Positions 1 through 7,475 of a stretch of 40,221 nt of DNA are shown piece by piece. Both the position numbers and the translations under genes were made by a program. The DNA is taken from assembly GCA_013287475.1 (NCBI GenBank), contig JABDDT010000021.1, forward strand, positions 1 through 40,221, written 5' to 3'. This DNA is from Bacteroidota bacterium (GTDB taxonomy: Bacteria; Bacteroidota; Bacteroidia; Chitinophagales; Chitinophagaceae). Numbering within the stretch: position 1 is the first letter of the stretch; each line of letters starts with the position of its first letter. The notes below the pieces were generated by a model. The model saw only the letters and a program-made list of their open reading frames with translations, searched no databases and was not told the origin of the DNA.

Positions 1-229
1 GACGATCCAATGTATCTACACTCAGAGCAAGCACTTTTACATTACGTTTGGCAAATTCATCTTTCAGGGCTGCTGTTTTTCCAAGTTCTGTTGTACAGAC
101 AGGTGTATAATCTGCAGGGTGAGAAAACAAAATACCCCATGAATTACCAAGAAAATCATAAAAGTCAATTTCACCAATCGATGTTTTGGCTTTGAAGTTG
201 GGAGCAATATCCCCTAAACGTAAACTCAT
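1..229 (-). CDS. 1-Cys peroxiredoxin, 5' part only
   Basis: This is the N-terminal 76 residues of a thiol peroxidase of the AhpC/TSA superfamily, which reduces hydrogen and organic peroxides in the cytoplasm. The start ATG is at 229-227 and the gene runs off the left edge of the window. The translation begins MSLRLGDIAPNFKA and contains the active-site segment PVCTTELG, with the peroxidatic cysteine at residue 45. The spacing of the N-terminus and the PVCTTE form (rather than VCPTE) point to the Prx6/1-Cys group; this is a family-level inference because the C-terminal half is not visible. A Bacteroidota-type promoter element sits about 40 bases upstream of the start. The gene is transcribed divergently from its right-hand neighbour. 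Confidence 0.9.
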   Translation of the reverse strand, partial: MSLRLGDIAPNFKAKTSIGEIDFYDFLGNSWGILFSHPADYTPVCTTELGKTAALKDEFAKRNVKVLALSVDTLDR

Positions 230-270
230 TGTTATACATTTTAAATTAGAAAAATCAATCTGAAGGATTA

Positions 271-278
271 CAAATATA
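271..278 (-). promoter_or_regulatory. Promoter -7 element of the peroxiredoxin gene
   Basis: On the minus strand this reads TATATTTG, an exact match to the Bacteroidota -7 consensus TAnnTTTG. It would start transcription near 265 and give a leader of about 35 bases. No clear TTTG element is seen 19-21 bases further upstream. Confidence 0.5.
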
Positions 279-451
279 TTCATTCTCTATTAACTAAGTA
301 GACTTTAAATTAATTTTCACAATTTCTACTCTAAGATGCTGATTTACAATAACAAATTTTATTTCCCAGGAAGATCATCAGCCAAATGAAAAGACAGTAC
401 CGAAACGTTTTATTTTAAGACAGGTTGAAGGGTAATTTTTATATTTATCCG

Positions 452-916
452 ATGGAATGGTTTAACAGCAGTATTGCTCCCCTCAAAGATCTGCTCGATT
501 TTTTATATAAAAAATCGAAGACTAACGACGTAAATAAAAAACAGGTTATCATCGAGCTGCGCGATAACCTGAATGTATTTAAAAATGGCTTCATCAACCA
601 GTCACCTTACGATATGATGATCGATCTCTTGTCTCGTGATGCGATCCAGTCGGCCATCAAAGAAAATTTCTCCTTTAAAAAACTTCGTTCGGGAATTATC
701 AAGGCTTCGACTATTTATGAGGAGAGAAATAAAAAATATGCAGGATGGACCGCAGAAAAACTGGTTGATAAAATTGATGAGAAGATTGTGGAACTGAAGA
801 ATATCAAAAAAATGAACCACGACTCAGTGAAAGATGTACGGAATAATATTTCTCTCATGATGAGCAATCTTTATTTCCGGATGAAGCTGCTCGCTGATTT
901 TATACAGTCGGAGTAA
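452..916 (+). CDS. Hypothetical protein, mostly helical
   Basis: I do not recognise this 154-residue protein. It has no signal peptide or membrane segment, is rich in Lys, Asn, Ile and Leu, and reads as predominantly alpha-helical (for example the stretch around EKLVDKIDEKIVELKN). The reading frame is open back to a TTG at 425, but I chose the ATG at 452 (MEWFNSSIAPL) because it is the first ATG; neither start has a clear ribosome binding site, which is normal for Bacteroidota. It is flanked by a divergent peroxiredoxin gene and a convergent ABC exporter, so it is probably a single-gene unit. A tract of period-8 repeats follows its stop codon. The ORF is probably real because of its length and amino-acid composition; the function is unknown. 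Confidence 0.65.
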   Translation: MEWFNSSIAPLKDLLDFLYKKSKTNDVNKKQVIIELRDNLNVFKNGFINQSPYDMMIDLLSRDAIQSAIKENFSFKKLRSGIIKASTIYEERNKKYAGWTAEKLVDKIDEKIVELKNIKKMNHDSVKDVRNNISLMMSNLYFRMKLLADFIQSE

Positions 917-933
917 ATGGCTGAATGGTATGC

Positions 934-957
934 TCACACTCTCACACTCTCACACTT
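934..957. repeat. Period-8 tandem repeat (TCACACTC x3)
   Basis: Three consecutive 8-base units (two TCACACTC, one ending TT) lie between two convergent genes. The third unit contains the stop codon of the ABC transporter (950-952 on the minus strand). Confidence 0.9.
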
Positions 958-2722
958 TCTTAAGCTTTTCTTCCTGATGTTTCCACAGTTCCCAAAAAAT
1001 CTGGCTCCTGTTTTTTAATTCTTCAAAACTGCCTTCATCAGCAATATGCCCATCCTTCAGGACATATACATAATCGAAATTACTTAACAGGTATAAACGG
1101 TGCAGGCTTGAAACGACGGCTTTGTCTTTACACTCTTCAAACATTTTTTTATAAATCAGCACTTCCGTTTTGGGATCTACGCTACTGGTAGGTTCATCCA
1201 GCAAAATGATATCACTGCTCCGCGCGGCCAGTATTCCGCGGGCAAGTGCCAGTCTTTGTTTCTGTCCGCCGGATAAGTTGACGCCTTTTTCCATAATATT
1301 GGATTGAAGGCCGTTGGGGAGTTGTTTCAACACTTCAGTGAAATGTGCGGTATCACAAACTTCCAGTATTTCCTTTTCCCCGAAAGGAAGCCCCAAAGTG
1401 ATATTATGTTCAATCGTATTTTCAAAAATCTCCGGTTCCTGCGGAAAAAGTGTAACAGAATCCGCTATTCCCGTTATATCAAATTTCATATCATCCACTT
1501 TAATTTCCGCGCCAGGCTGAGCATCATATAATCCTCTTAACAGGGCAAGTAGTGTAGTCTTCCCTGAGCCACTTTCTCCGATCAAAGCAATCCGTTTTCC
1601 TTTTTCGATCTGTATATGAATATCGTGCAGGGATTGCGCTTTTTCACTGGAAGAAAATTTTTCTTTATGAGAAAAATTTAAATTGTTTATAGTAATGGTT
1701 TGCCAGCGTTTCGGTAATTCAGGAGTGGCATCGGGGAGGTGTTGTTTTTTATATGCTTCGGAAATAAACCTGGATGTCTGAACATTGGTGTCGAACTGAA
1801 CAATTTGGGTATACTGCCAGGCAATGTCATGAAACACACTTGTAAATTGATTCACAAAGCCCAAAAGAGCAACGAGATTTCCTACCATGAAAATTTTTCC
1901 GGTCTCCAGATGCTGGTATACATAGCCGACCACGGTAATCACATAAATCAGGGCCACCAGTGTATCCGCAATAAACCATTTCCATTCATTGATACGTACG
2001 GTGCGCATGAAAGGCATGAAGATATCTTTTACCTTTCCCATCAGACCATTTTCCATTCTTTTTTCCAGCCTGAGTGTAATGACCGTATTAATATTTGAAA
2101 GGCTGTCGAACAGGGTACTCGAAACAATATGTTCCTTTTCATTCGTTTCGTCAACGGCTTTTACAAAAGGTTTGTCAAATTTGAAAATCACCCACACTGT
2201 GAGAATGCCCAGGGCCACGCCGATGCCTCCGAATAAAGGAGAGAAAATCAGCATTGCGATAAAAGATGAGAAGAACTTTGTCAGTGCATAGAGATACATA
2301 AAACCATTCTGAAAAAATTCCTTCAGCGCTTCATAGGCTTTACGGATACGGTTGATAGTAGAACCGCTATGATGATCCTGATGCCATTTTACCGGAAGGT
2401 GGAGAGTCTGGTGATACAATTCATGTAAAAAATTCCTGCTTAAGTTAAATGCAAGCCGCCGTTCCATAACACGGGCCGGTCCGTGAAATCCCCATTCCAT
2501 TAATTTCAATATCATATAGGCCAGTGCGTATATCCATGCAAAGTGAAGAAGATCCGAAGTTTTTTTCTGCAATGCGTTAATAAACCAGCCATATAATAAA
2601 GGATATAAAGCGAATACGCCTCCCGCCAGAATGAAAAGTGAGTATACAAGTACATATTGTTTCTTCTCATGCCGTGCATATTGCCAGGCCGTTTTCATCA
2701 ATGATATGTAGGGATTCGCCAT
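950..2722 (-). CDS. ABC exporter, fused permease and ATPase
   Basis: This is a half-transporter of the ABC type I exporter (MsbA/lipid and multidrug) class: an N-terminal membrane domain of about six helices (roughly the first 300 residues) followed by a nucleotide-binding domain. The ATPase part shows Walker A GESGSGKTT, the signature LSGGQKQR, Walker B IILLDEPTS and the H-loop SSLHR. It should work as a homodimer in the inner membrane; the substrate cannot be told from the sequence. The frame is open up to an ATG at 2788, but I prefer the ATG at 2722 (MANPYISLMKTAWQY), because the extra 22 residues are Asn/Ser-rich and unlike the amphipathic elbow helix that normally begins such proteins. 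The stop codon lies in a period-8 repeat. It is divergent from ruvB, with a heptad repeat between them. Confidence 0.9.
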   Translation of the reverse strand: MANPYISLMKTAWQYARHEKKQYVLVYSLFILAGGVFALYPLLYGWFINALQKKTSDLLHFAWIYALAYMILKLMEWGFHGPARVMERRLAFNLSRNFLHELYHQTLHLPVKWHQDHHSGSTINRIRKAYEALKEFFQNGFMYLYALTKFFSSFIAMLIFSPLFGGIGVALGILTVWVIFKFDKPFVKAVDETNEKEHIVSSTLFDSLSNINTVITLRLEKRMENGLMGKVKDIFMPFMRTVRINEWKWFIADTLVALIYVITVVGYVYQHLETGKIFMVGNLVALLGFVNQFTSVFHDIAWQYTQIVQFDTNVQTSRFISEAYKKQHLPDATPELPKRWQTITINNLNFSHKEKFSSSEKAQSLHDIHIQIEKGKRIALIGESGSGKTTLLALLRGLYDAQPGAEIKVDDMKFDITGIADSVTLFPQEPEIFENTIEHNITLGLPFGEKEILEVCDTAHFTEVLKQLPNGLQSNIMEKGVNLSGGQKQRLALARGILAARSSDIILLDEPTSSVDPKTEVLIYKKMFEECKDKAVVSSLHRLYLLSNFDYVYVLKDGHIADEGSFEELKNRSQIFWELWKHQEEKLKKV

Positions 2723-2800
2723 TTTCTGATAGGAATAAGGCTCGTTTATATTAATTCCGCAAGAGAATGAATTGTTATTACTATTCAAACTTAAGAAAAA

Positions 2801-2835
2801 GCTTTAGGCTTTAAGCTTTAGGCTTTAGGCTTTTA
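2801..2835. repeat. Heptad repeat tract, GCTTTAG type, 5 units
   Basis: Five in-register 7-base units (three GCTTTAG, one GCTTTAA, one GCTTTTA) lie in the divergent region between the ABC exporter and ruvB, ending 15 bases before the ruvB start. Confidence 0.95.
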
Positions 2836-2850
2836 TGTTACTTTTACTTT

Positions 2851-3879
2851 ATGGCAAATCCCAATCTGAATGCGGATAAAAATCTGACCGGAACACCGGA
2901 TAAAGAATTCGAGAACAGCATTCGTCCCTCAGTTATAAGAGACTTTTCCGGGCAGCCGCAACTCATAGAAAACCTCCTGATCTTTATCCAGGCTGCCAAA
3001 CAAAGAGGTGAAGCCCTCGATCATATTTTATTCCACGGTCCACCGGGTCTTGGTAAAACAACGCTCAGCAGGATTGTTGCCAATGAGCTCGGCGTACAAA
3101 TAAGAGAAACCTCGGGTCCCGTTATCGAAAAACCGGGCGACCTTGCAGGTCTGCTCACCAATCTGGAAGCCAATGATGTTTTGTTCATCGATGAAATTCA
3201 CCGCCTCAGTACAGTGGTGGAAGAATATCTCTACTCAGCGATGGAAGATTACCGTCTTGATATCATGATCGATACAGGTCCCAATGCACGCAGTATACAA
3301 CTTAACCTCAATCCATTTACACTGATCGGTGCTACTACCAGAAGCGGATTGCTGACGGCTCCCCTGTTATCGCGATTTGGAATTAAATCCCGCCTTGAAT
3401 ACTATGACCATATCACCCTTCAAAAAATTATTTCAAGGTCTGCTTCCATCCTGGCAACAAAAATTACTTCGGACGCCGCGCAGGAAATATCAAGGCGAAG
3501 CCGAGGAACACCGCGAATCGCAAATGGTTTACTGAGAAGGGTTCGTGATTTTGCCCAGGTGCTTAGCAACGGAGTAATCGATATGGGAATTACCAAACAC
3601 GCATTGCGCGCGCTGCATGTGGACGAACATGGTCTGGATGAAATGGACAACAGGATTCTTTCCACAATCATAGAAAAATTCAAAGGCGGACCGGTCGGGC
3701 TTAACACCATCTCAACTGCTGTTGGCGAAGAAGCCGGGACGATCGAAGACGTTTATGAACCGTTTTTGATACAGGAAGGTTTTCTGATGCGCACCCCGCG
3801 TGGACGCGAAGCCACGCCAAAAGCCTATCAGCATCTGGGAAGGAAACCTGCATCTGAAGGCGGACCGACATTATTTTAA
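2851..3879 (+). CDS. ruvB: Holliday junction branch-migration helicase RuvB
   Basis: RuvB is the AAA+ motor that drives branch migration of Holliday junctions together with RuvA, before RuvC cleavage. The 342-residue length is normal. Visible motifs are Walker [10 protein letters not shown], Walker B DEIHRL, the sensor-1 region GATTRSG, the arginine-finger neighbourhood [14 protein letters not shown], and the winged-helix C-terminal domain ending [14 protein letters not shown]. The ATG at 2851 gives the expected N-terminus. RuvA and RuvC are not in the window, which is common in Bacteroidota, where ruvB stands alone. The upstream bases 2839-2846 read TACTTTTA, one mismatch from the -7 consensus, so the mRNA may have a very short leader. 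The downstream AraC-type gene is 41 bases away in the same direction. Confidence 0.98.
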   Translation: MANPNLNADKNLTGTPDKEFENSIRPSVIRDFSGQPQLIENLLIFIQAAKQRGEALDHILFHGPPGLGKTTLSRIVANELGVQIRETSGPVIEKPGDLAGLLTNLEANDVLFIDEIHRLSTVVEEYLYSAMEDYRLDIMIDTGPNARSIQLNLNPFTLIGATTRSGLLTAPLLSRFGIKSRLEYYDHITLQKIISRSASILATKITSDAAQEISRRSRGTPRIANGLLRRVRDFAQVLSNGVIDMGITKHALRALHVDEHGLDEMDNRILSTIIEKFKGGPVGLNTISTAVGEEAGTIEDVYEPFLIQEGFLMRTPRGREATPKAYQHLGRKPASEGGPTLF

Positions 3880-3920
3880 GAAGAACTATCAATAGTGGCT
3901 TAAATTTATGTTTCATTTCT

Positions 3921-5051
3921 ATGAAAGTATTTTCAGGTTTTTTGGAAACATTGATACTGCTTGGCTCTTTGCAGGGATTTATCATCTCCGTTGTACTTTT
4001 CCTGTCCAAAAATTCAAGACAAAGCAACCGTATTCTGGCAGTACTGATTTTTCTGATGTCGCTCGCCAGTTTCAATTTATATATGACTGGCTCAACATGG
4101 TATGGTCATTCTCCCATTATTATTTTTCTTTCCAACTTCATTCCCATGATCATCATTATGCCCATGGGACCTCTTATCTATTTTTACGTCCGCTCCTTTA
4201 GCGATCCCGCTTTTTTATTTAAAAGAAAATATCGAATTCATTTCTATCCGGTACTGATTGACCTGGTTCCCTATCTTACTGCCCTATTTTATGTTGCAGG
4301 TCTGATATTTAAATTTCTTCCTAAAAATGATGCGCCTTGGGGACTTTTTATAGATCAATACGATGTCTATTCTGATATACCACGCTGGCTATCTATCAGC
4401 ATTTATTTGTGGGTTGCAAATAAATACCTGAAATCTCATTCCCAGCCAATTCCCTGGTTAAAACAGTTGGTACGAATGTTCACCGCTTTCCAGGTAATCT
4501 GGCTTTGTTACCTGATTCCTTATGTGATTCCGAGATTTTCAAACAGGCTTTTGAATTTTTTCGACTGGTACCCAGTGTATCTCCCTATGACTATTTTAAT
4601 TTATTGGCTGGGCATCAAGGGCTACATCGTATCACAGGCTCAAAATGAAAATCACAGGAACCGGAAATCTTCTCCATTAGACAGACAATTGAGTGAGGCC
4701 CTTGTTGAACGTCTGAAGAAAGTCATGGAAGAAGAAAAACCATGGATGGACCCTGCGCTTAACCTTTCCATGTTGTCAACTCATACAGGGATACCGGCCA
4801 AAACGATCTCTGCTGTACTCAACCAGCACCTGAATAAAAGTTTTAATGAATTCATTAATACTTACAGAATAGCTGCCATAAAGTCAAGACTTCTTTCTTC
4901 CAATAATAAAAACCTCACCATTGCGGGTCTCGCCTATGAGTGTGGATTTAACTCCCAACCCACTTTTCAGCGCGCTTTCAAAAACATTCAGGGCGAAAGT
5001 CCGAGTGAATTCCTTTTAAAAAACACTGATTCTGTTAAAGAGTCGGCTTAA
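3921..5051 (+). CDS. Membrane-anchored AraC-family regulator
   Basis: The N-terminal two thirds of this 376-residue protein is hydrophobic, with about six to seven predicted membrane segments (starting LETLILLGSLQGFIISVVLF and including ILAVLIFLMSLASF and NFIPMIIIMPMGPLIYF). The C-terminal roughly 110 residues form an AraC/XylS helix-turn-helix domain, with the typical stretches LNLSMLSTHTGIPAKTISAVL and LTIAGLAYECGFNSQPTFQRA followed by FKNIQGESPSEF. Such proteins sense a signal through the membrane domain and bind DNA with the C-terminal domain; the signal is unknown here. It precedes the M1 peptidase gene by 75 bases in the same direction and may control it or be co-transcribed. The start ATG at 3921 directly begins the hydrophobic N-terminus. 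Confidence 0.9.
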   Translation: MKVFSGFLETLILLGSLQGFIISVVLFLSKNSRQSNRILAVLIFLMSLASFNLYMTGSTWYGHSPIIIFLSNFIPMIIIMPMGPLIYFYVRSFSDPAFLFKRKYRIHFYPVLIDLVPYLTALFYVAGLIFKFLPKNDAPWGLFIDQYDVYSDIPRWLSISIYLWVANKYLKSHSQPIPWLKQLVRMFTAFQVIWLCYLIPYVIPRFSNRLLNFFDWYPVYLPMTILIYWLGIKGYIVSQAQNENHRNRKSSPLDRQLSEALVERLKKVMEEEKPWMDPALNLSMLSTHTGIPAKTISAVLNQHLNKSFNEFINTYRIAAIKSRLLSSNNKNLTIAGLAYECGFNSQPTFQRAFKNIQGESPSEFLLKNTDSVKESA

Positions 5052-5125
5052 TTGTAATCAAATCCGGATTTGAATAGGCGGGGTTCTATAAAACCTCAAT
5101 CTTGCGCCTATTATAAAATATCCCC

Positions 5126-7351
5126 ATGAAGAGAATATTCCTTTTTTGTGTGATCCTGCTGAGCGTTCACTCAGTTTATGCTCAGGACAATAAGTCAGCC
5201 GATTTTACCGGTAATTATCAGGTCGAATATTACCCGGATAGAAAACTGAATATTTACTGGGAGAATAAGAATCTAATGCTGGAGATCGTTGGTCAGGGTA
5301 AAACAGGACTCACTCCATTAACCGGAAATACATTTTCTGTAAACGGACTTCCACATTCTACTATAGAATTTATTCAGGACAGCCAGGGCAGAACGATAAA
5401 ATTCAAATTAGTTCTGAAGGTTCCGGGGACGGAATGGAATAAAATTTCAAAGGATAGCGCAAGTTTAAACTCATCTCCTGAAAATTTGCAAATGTATGAA
5501 GGCAGGTATGCCCAAAAAGGAACCGGATATCAGGTAATCGATATAAAGACAAATTCCGGTCATCTTACAAGTCAAATTCCAGGTGAGACAATCCTGGACT
5601 ATTATCCTCTGGGCCAAAATAAATTCATTTTTAAAAAAGATGATTTCAGTTCAGTATATGAATTCTTGCAGGACAAAAAAGGGCAAATCAATCGTATCCA
5701 TTCAACTGAATCAGGACCGATAGTTTGTGCGAAAGTTACAGACAAGACAACCACTGCCTCTTCTACCAAGCACAATTTTACTCTGCGCAAAGATTTTACC
5801 GAGGCGGATACATTAAGGGGCAACCTATCGCTTTTGCGAACCTGCTACGATGTTTTGTTTTATGATTTGGATGTAAAAGTGGATCCTGATACAAAATCCA
5901 TCCAGGGTAATACTATCATTCGGTTCAGGTCAGTAAATGATTTTAAACTTTTTCAGATTGATCTTTTCGCGAACATGAAAATTGAAAAGATTGTTTTCCA
6001 CGATACGATGCTTAGTTATACCCGAAAAGGTGATGCGGTTTTTGTTCAGTTTCCTGAAATGATAAAACAAGGCACAAAAGATGAAATTCAAATCTACTAT
6101 TCAGGAATTCCACAAGTTCCTGACCTCACTTCATTATCCGGTGGATTTATCTGGACGCATGATAAGAATGGAAAACCCTGGATAGAGACAGTTGTCCAGG
6201 GTTCCGGGGCGAGCCTCTGGTGGCCCTGCAAGGATCACTTGTCTGATAAACCGGACAGCATGCATATCACAGCAACCGTACCAGCAGGATTAACTGTTAT
6301 TTCTAATGGAAGGCTGATTGGTAAAACAGATCTTTCAGATAAACTGGTAAAATTTCAATGGGCTGTAGGTTATCCAATGAATAACTATAGTGCGGTTCTT
6401 TATATCGGAGATTATGTTCATTTCTCAGATCAGTTTGTAAGTGCCATACAAAGTTTTCCGTTGAATTACTATTGTTTGTCATACAATTTGGATTTAGACA
6501 AACAGTTTGTTCAACAAGTAAAACCTCTTATGACCCTTTATGAAAAAGATTTCGGTCCCTATCCATTTCCCCGCGATGGATACGCGCTGGTTGAATCCCC
6601 ATATGGTATGGAACATCAAAGTGCAGTAAGTGCAGGCACATTCAATAACCTTTATGATGGCAAACCGGTAGATTCTATAGCTCATGTCATTGAGTTCTGG
6701 CATGAAACAGCTCATGAGTGGTGGGGAAATTCTGTGACCTGCAATGATATGGCTGATTTCTGGATACACGAATCATTTGCCAGTTATGCAGAAGTATTAT
6801 GTTATGAAAACTTTTTTGGCCCTGCTGCTGCCGAAGAATATTTGAAAAAACAGGATCCTGGAAATAAAGAACCCATTATTGGTTTTTATGATGTAAATGA
6901 TTTTCACATGGGCGATATGTATTCCAAGGGCATGCGCATGATCGCCAGTCTGCGTCAATCCATCAATAATGACTCACTTTTTTTCTCTCTGTTGAAAGGA
7001 ATCCAATCAAAATATAAATATCAGTCTATAAATACAGCAGACGTCATTTCCTATTTTAATAAAGGAACAGGTGCTGACTTCACTTATTTATTTGATCAGT
7101 ATCTCCGGTTTGGACCTATCCCAAAACTTCTCATTTCAAAAAAGACCTCAGGAAAGGATCTTGAATTCCGTTACAAATGGAATGCGAACGTTTCAAATTT
7201 TAGCATGCCGGTAAAAATCACAGCAGGTAAAAAAGAATTCTTCATTTATCCGATCACAGAATGGAAATCAACTTCTCTGATAAACACTTTAACTGACGAT
7301 ATTAAAATAGATAATGTTCATTCCTATTTTCTCATTGAGAAGACGGAATAA
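5126..7351 (+). CDS. M1-family metallopeptidase with extra N-terminal domains
   Basis: This is an exported zinc aminopeptidase of the M1 (gluzincin) family. A Sec signal peptide (MKRIFLFCVILLSVHSVYAQ) is followed by about 200 residues that resemble two copies of the DUF3471 beta-barrel (one starting GNYQVEYYPD, the next YEGRYAQKG), then the M1 beta-domain and catalytic domain. The zinc site is complete: H526-E-T-A-H530 and E549 fit HExxH-X18-E exactly. The exopeptidase motif appears as G494-M-E-H-Q instead of GAMEN. The C-terminal helical domain is short, so the protein is closer to the compact cold-active/bacterial M1 enzymes than to ERAP-type ones. It probably acts in the periplasm or on the cell surface on oligopeptides. 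An inverted repeat made of heptads starts directly after the stop codon. Confidence 0.9.
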   Translation: MKRIFLFCVILLSVHSVYAQDNKSADFTGNYQVEYYPDRKLNIYWENKNLMLEIVGQGKTGLTPLTGNTFSVNGLPHSTIEFIQDSQGRTIKFKLVLKVPGTEWNKISKDSASLNSSPENLQMYEGRYAQKGTGYQVIDIKTNSGHLTSQIPGETILDYYPLGQNKFIFKKDDFSSVYEFLQDKKGQINRIHSTESGPIVCAKVTDKTTTASSTKHNFTLRKDFTEADTLRGNLSLLRTCYDVLFYDLDVKVDPDTKSIQGNTIIRFRSVNDFKLFQIDLFANMKIEKIVFHDTMLSYTRKGDAVFVQFPEMIKQGTKDEIQIYYSGIPQVPDLTSLSGGFIWTHDKNGKPWIETVVQGSGASLWWPCKDHLSDKPDSMHITATVPAGLTVISNGRLIGKTDLSDKLVKFQWAVGYPMNNYSAVLYIGDYVHFSDQFVSAIQSFPLNYYCLSYNLDLDKQFVQQVKPLMTLYEKDFGPYPFPRDGYALVESPYGMEHQSAVSAGTFNNLYDGKPVDSIAHVIEFWHETAHEWWGNSVTCNDMADFWIHESFASYAEVLCYENFFGPAAAEEYLKKQDPGNKEPIIGFYDVNDFHMGDMYSKGMRMIASLRQSINNDSLFFSLLKGIQSKYKYQSINTADVISYFNKGTGADFTYLFDQYLRFGPIPKLLISKKTSGKDLEFRYKWNANVSNFSMPVKITAGKKEFFIYPITEWKSTSLINTLTDDIKIDNVHSYFLIEKTE

Positions 7352-7409
7352 TTATGGGATATGAGATATGAGATATGAAAACCCATAACCCATATCTCAT
7401 ATCCCATAA
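7352..7409. repeat. Heptad tract forming a perfect inverted repeat
   Basis: Arms 7352-7370 and 7391-7409 are exact reverse complements (19 bp) with a 20-base loop. Both arms have a 7-base period (units such as GATATGA and, on the other strand, GGTTATG). The left arm begins at the base after the M1 peptidase stop codon, between convergent genes, so it could act as a hairpin terminator, although no U-run follows. Confidence 0.9.
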
Positions 7410-7419
7410 CCCTTAAAAT

Positions 7420-7475
7420 GCTTTAGGCTTTAGGCGTTAAGCTTTAGGCTTTAGGCTTTAAGCTTTAAGCTTTAA
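7420..7475. repeat. Heptad repeat tract, GCTTTAG type, 8 units
   Basis: Eight units in perfect register (four GCTTTAG, one GCGTTAA, three GCTTTAA). The last unit contains the stop codon of the TonB receptor (7472-7474, minus strand). Confidence 0.95.
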
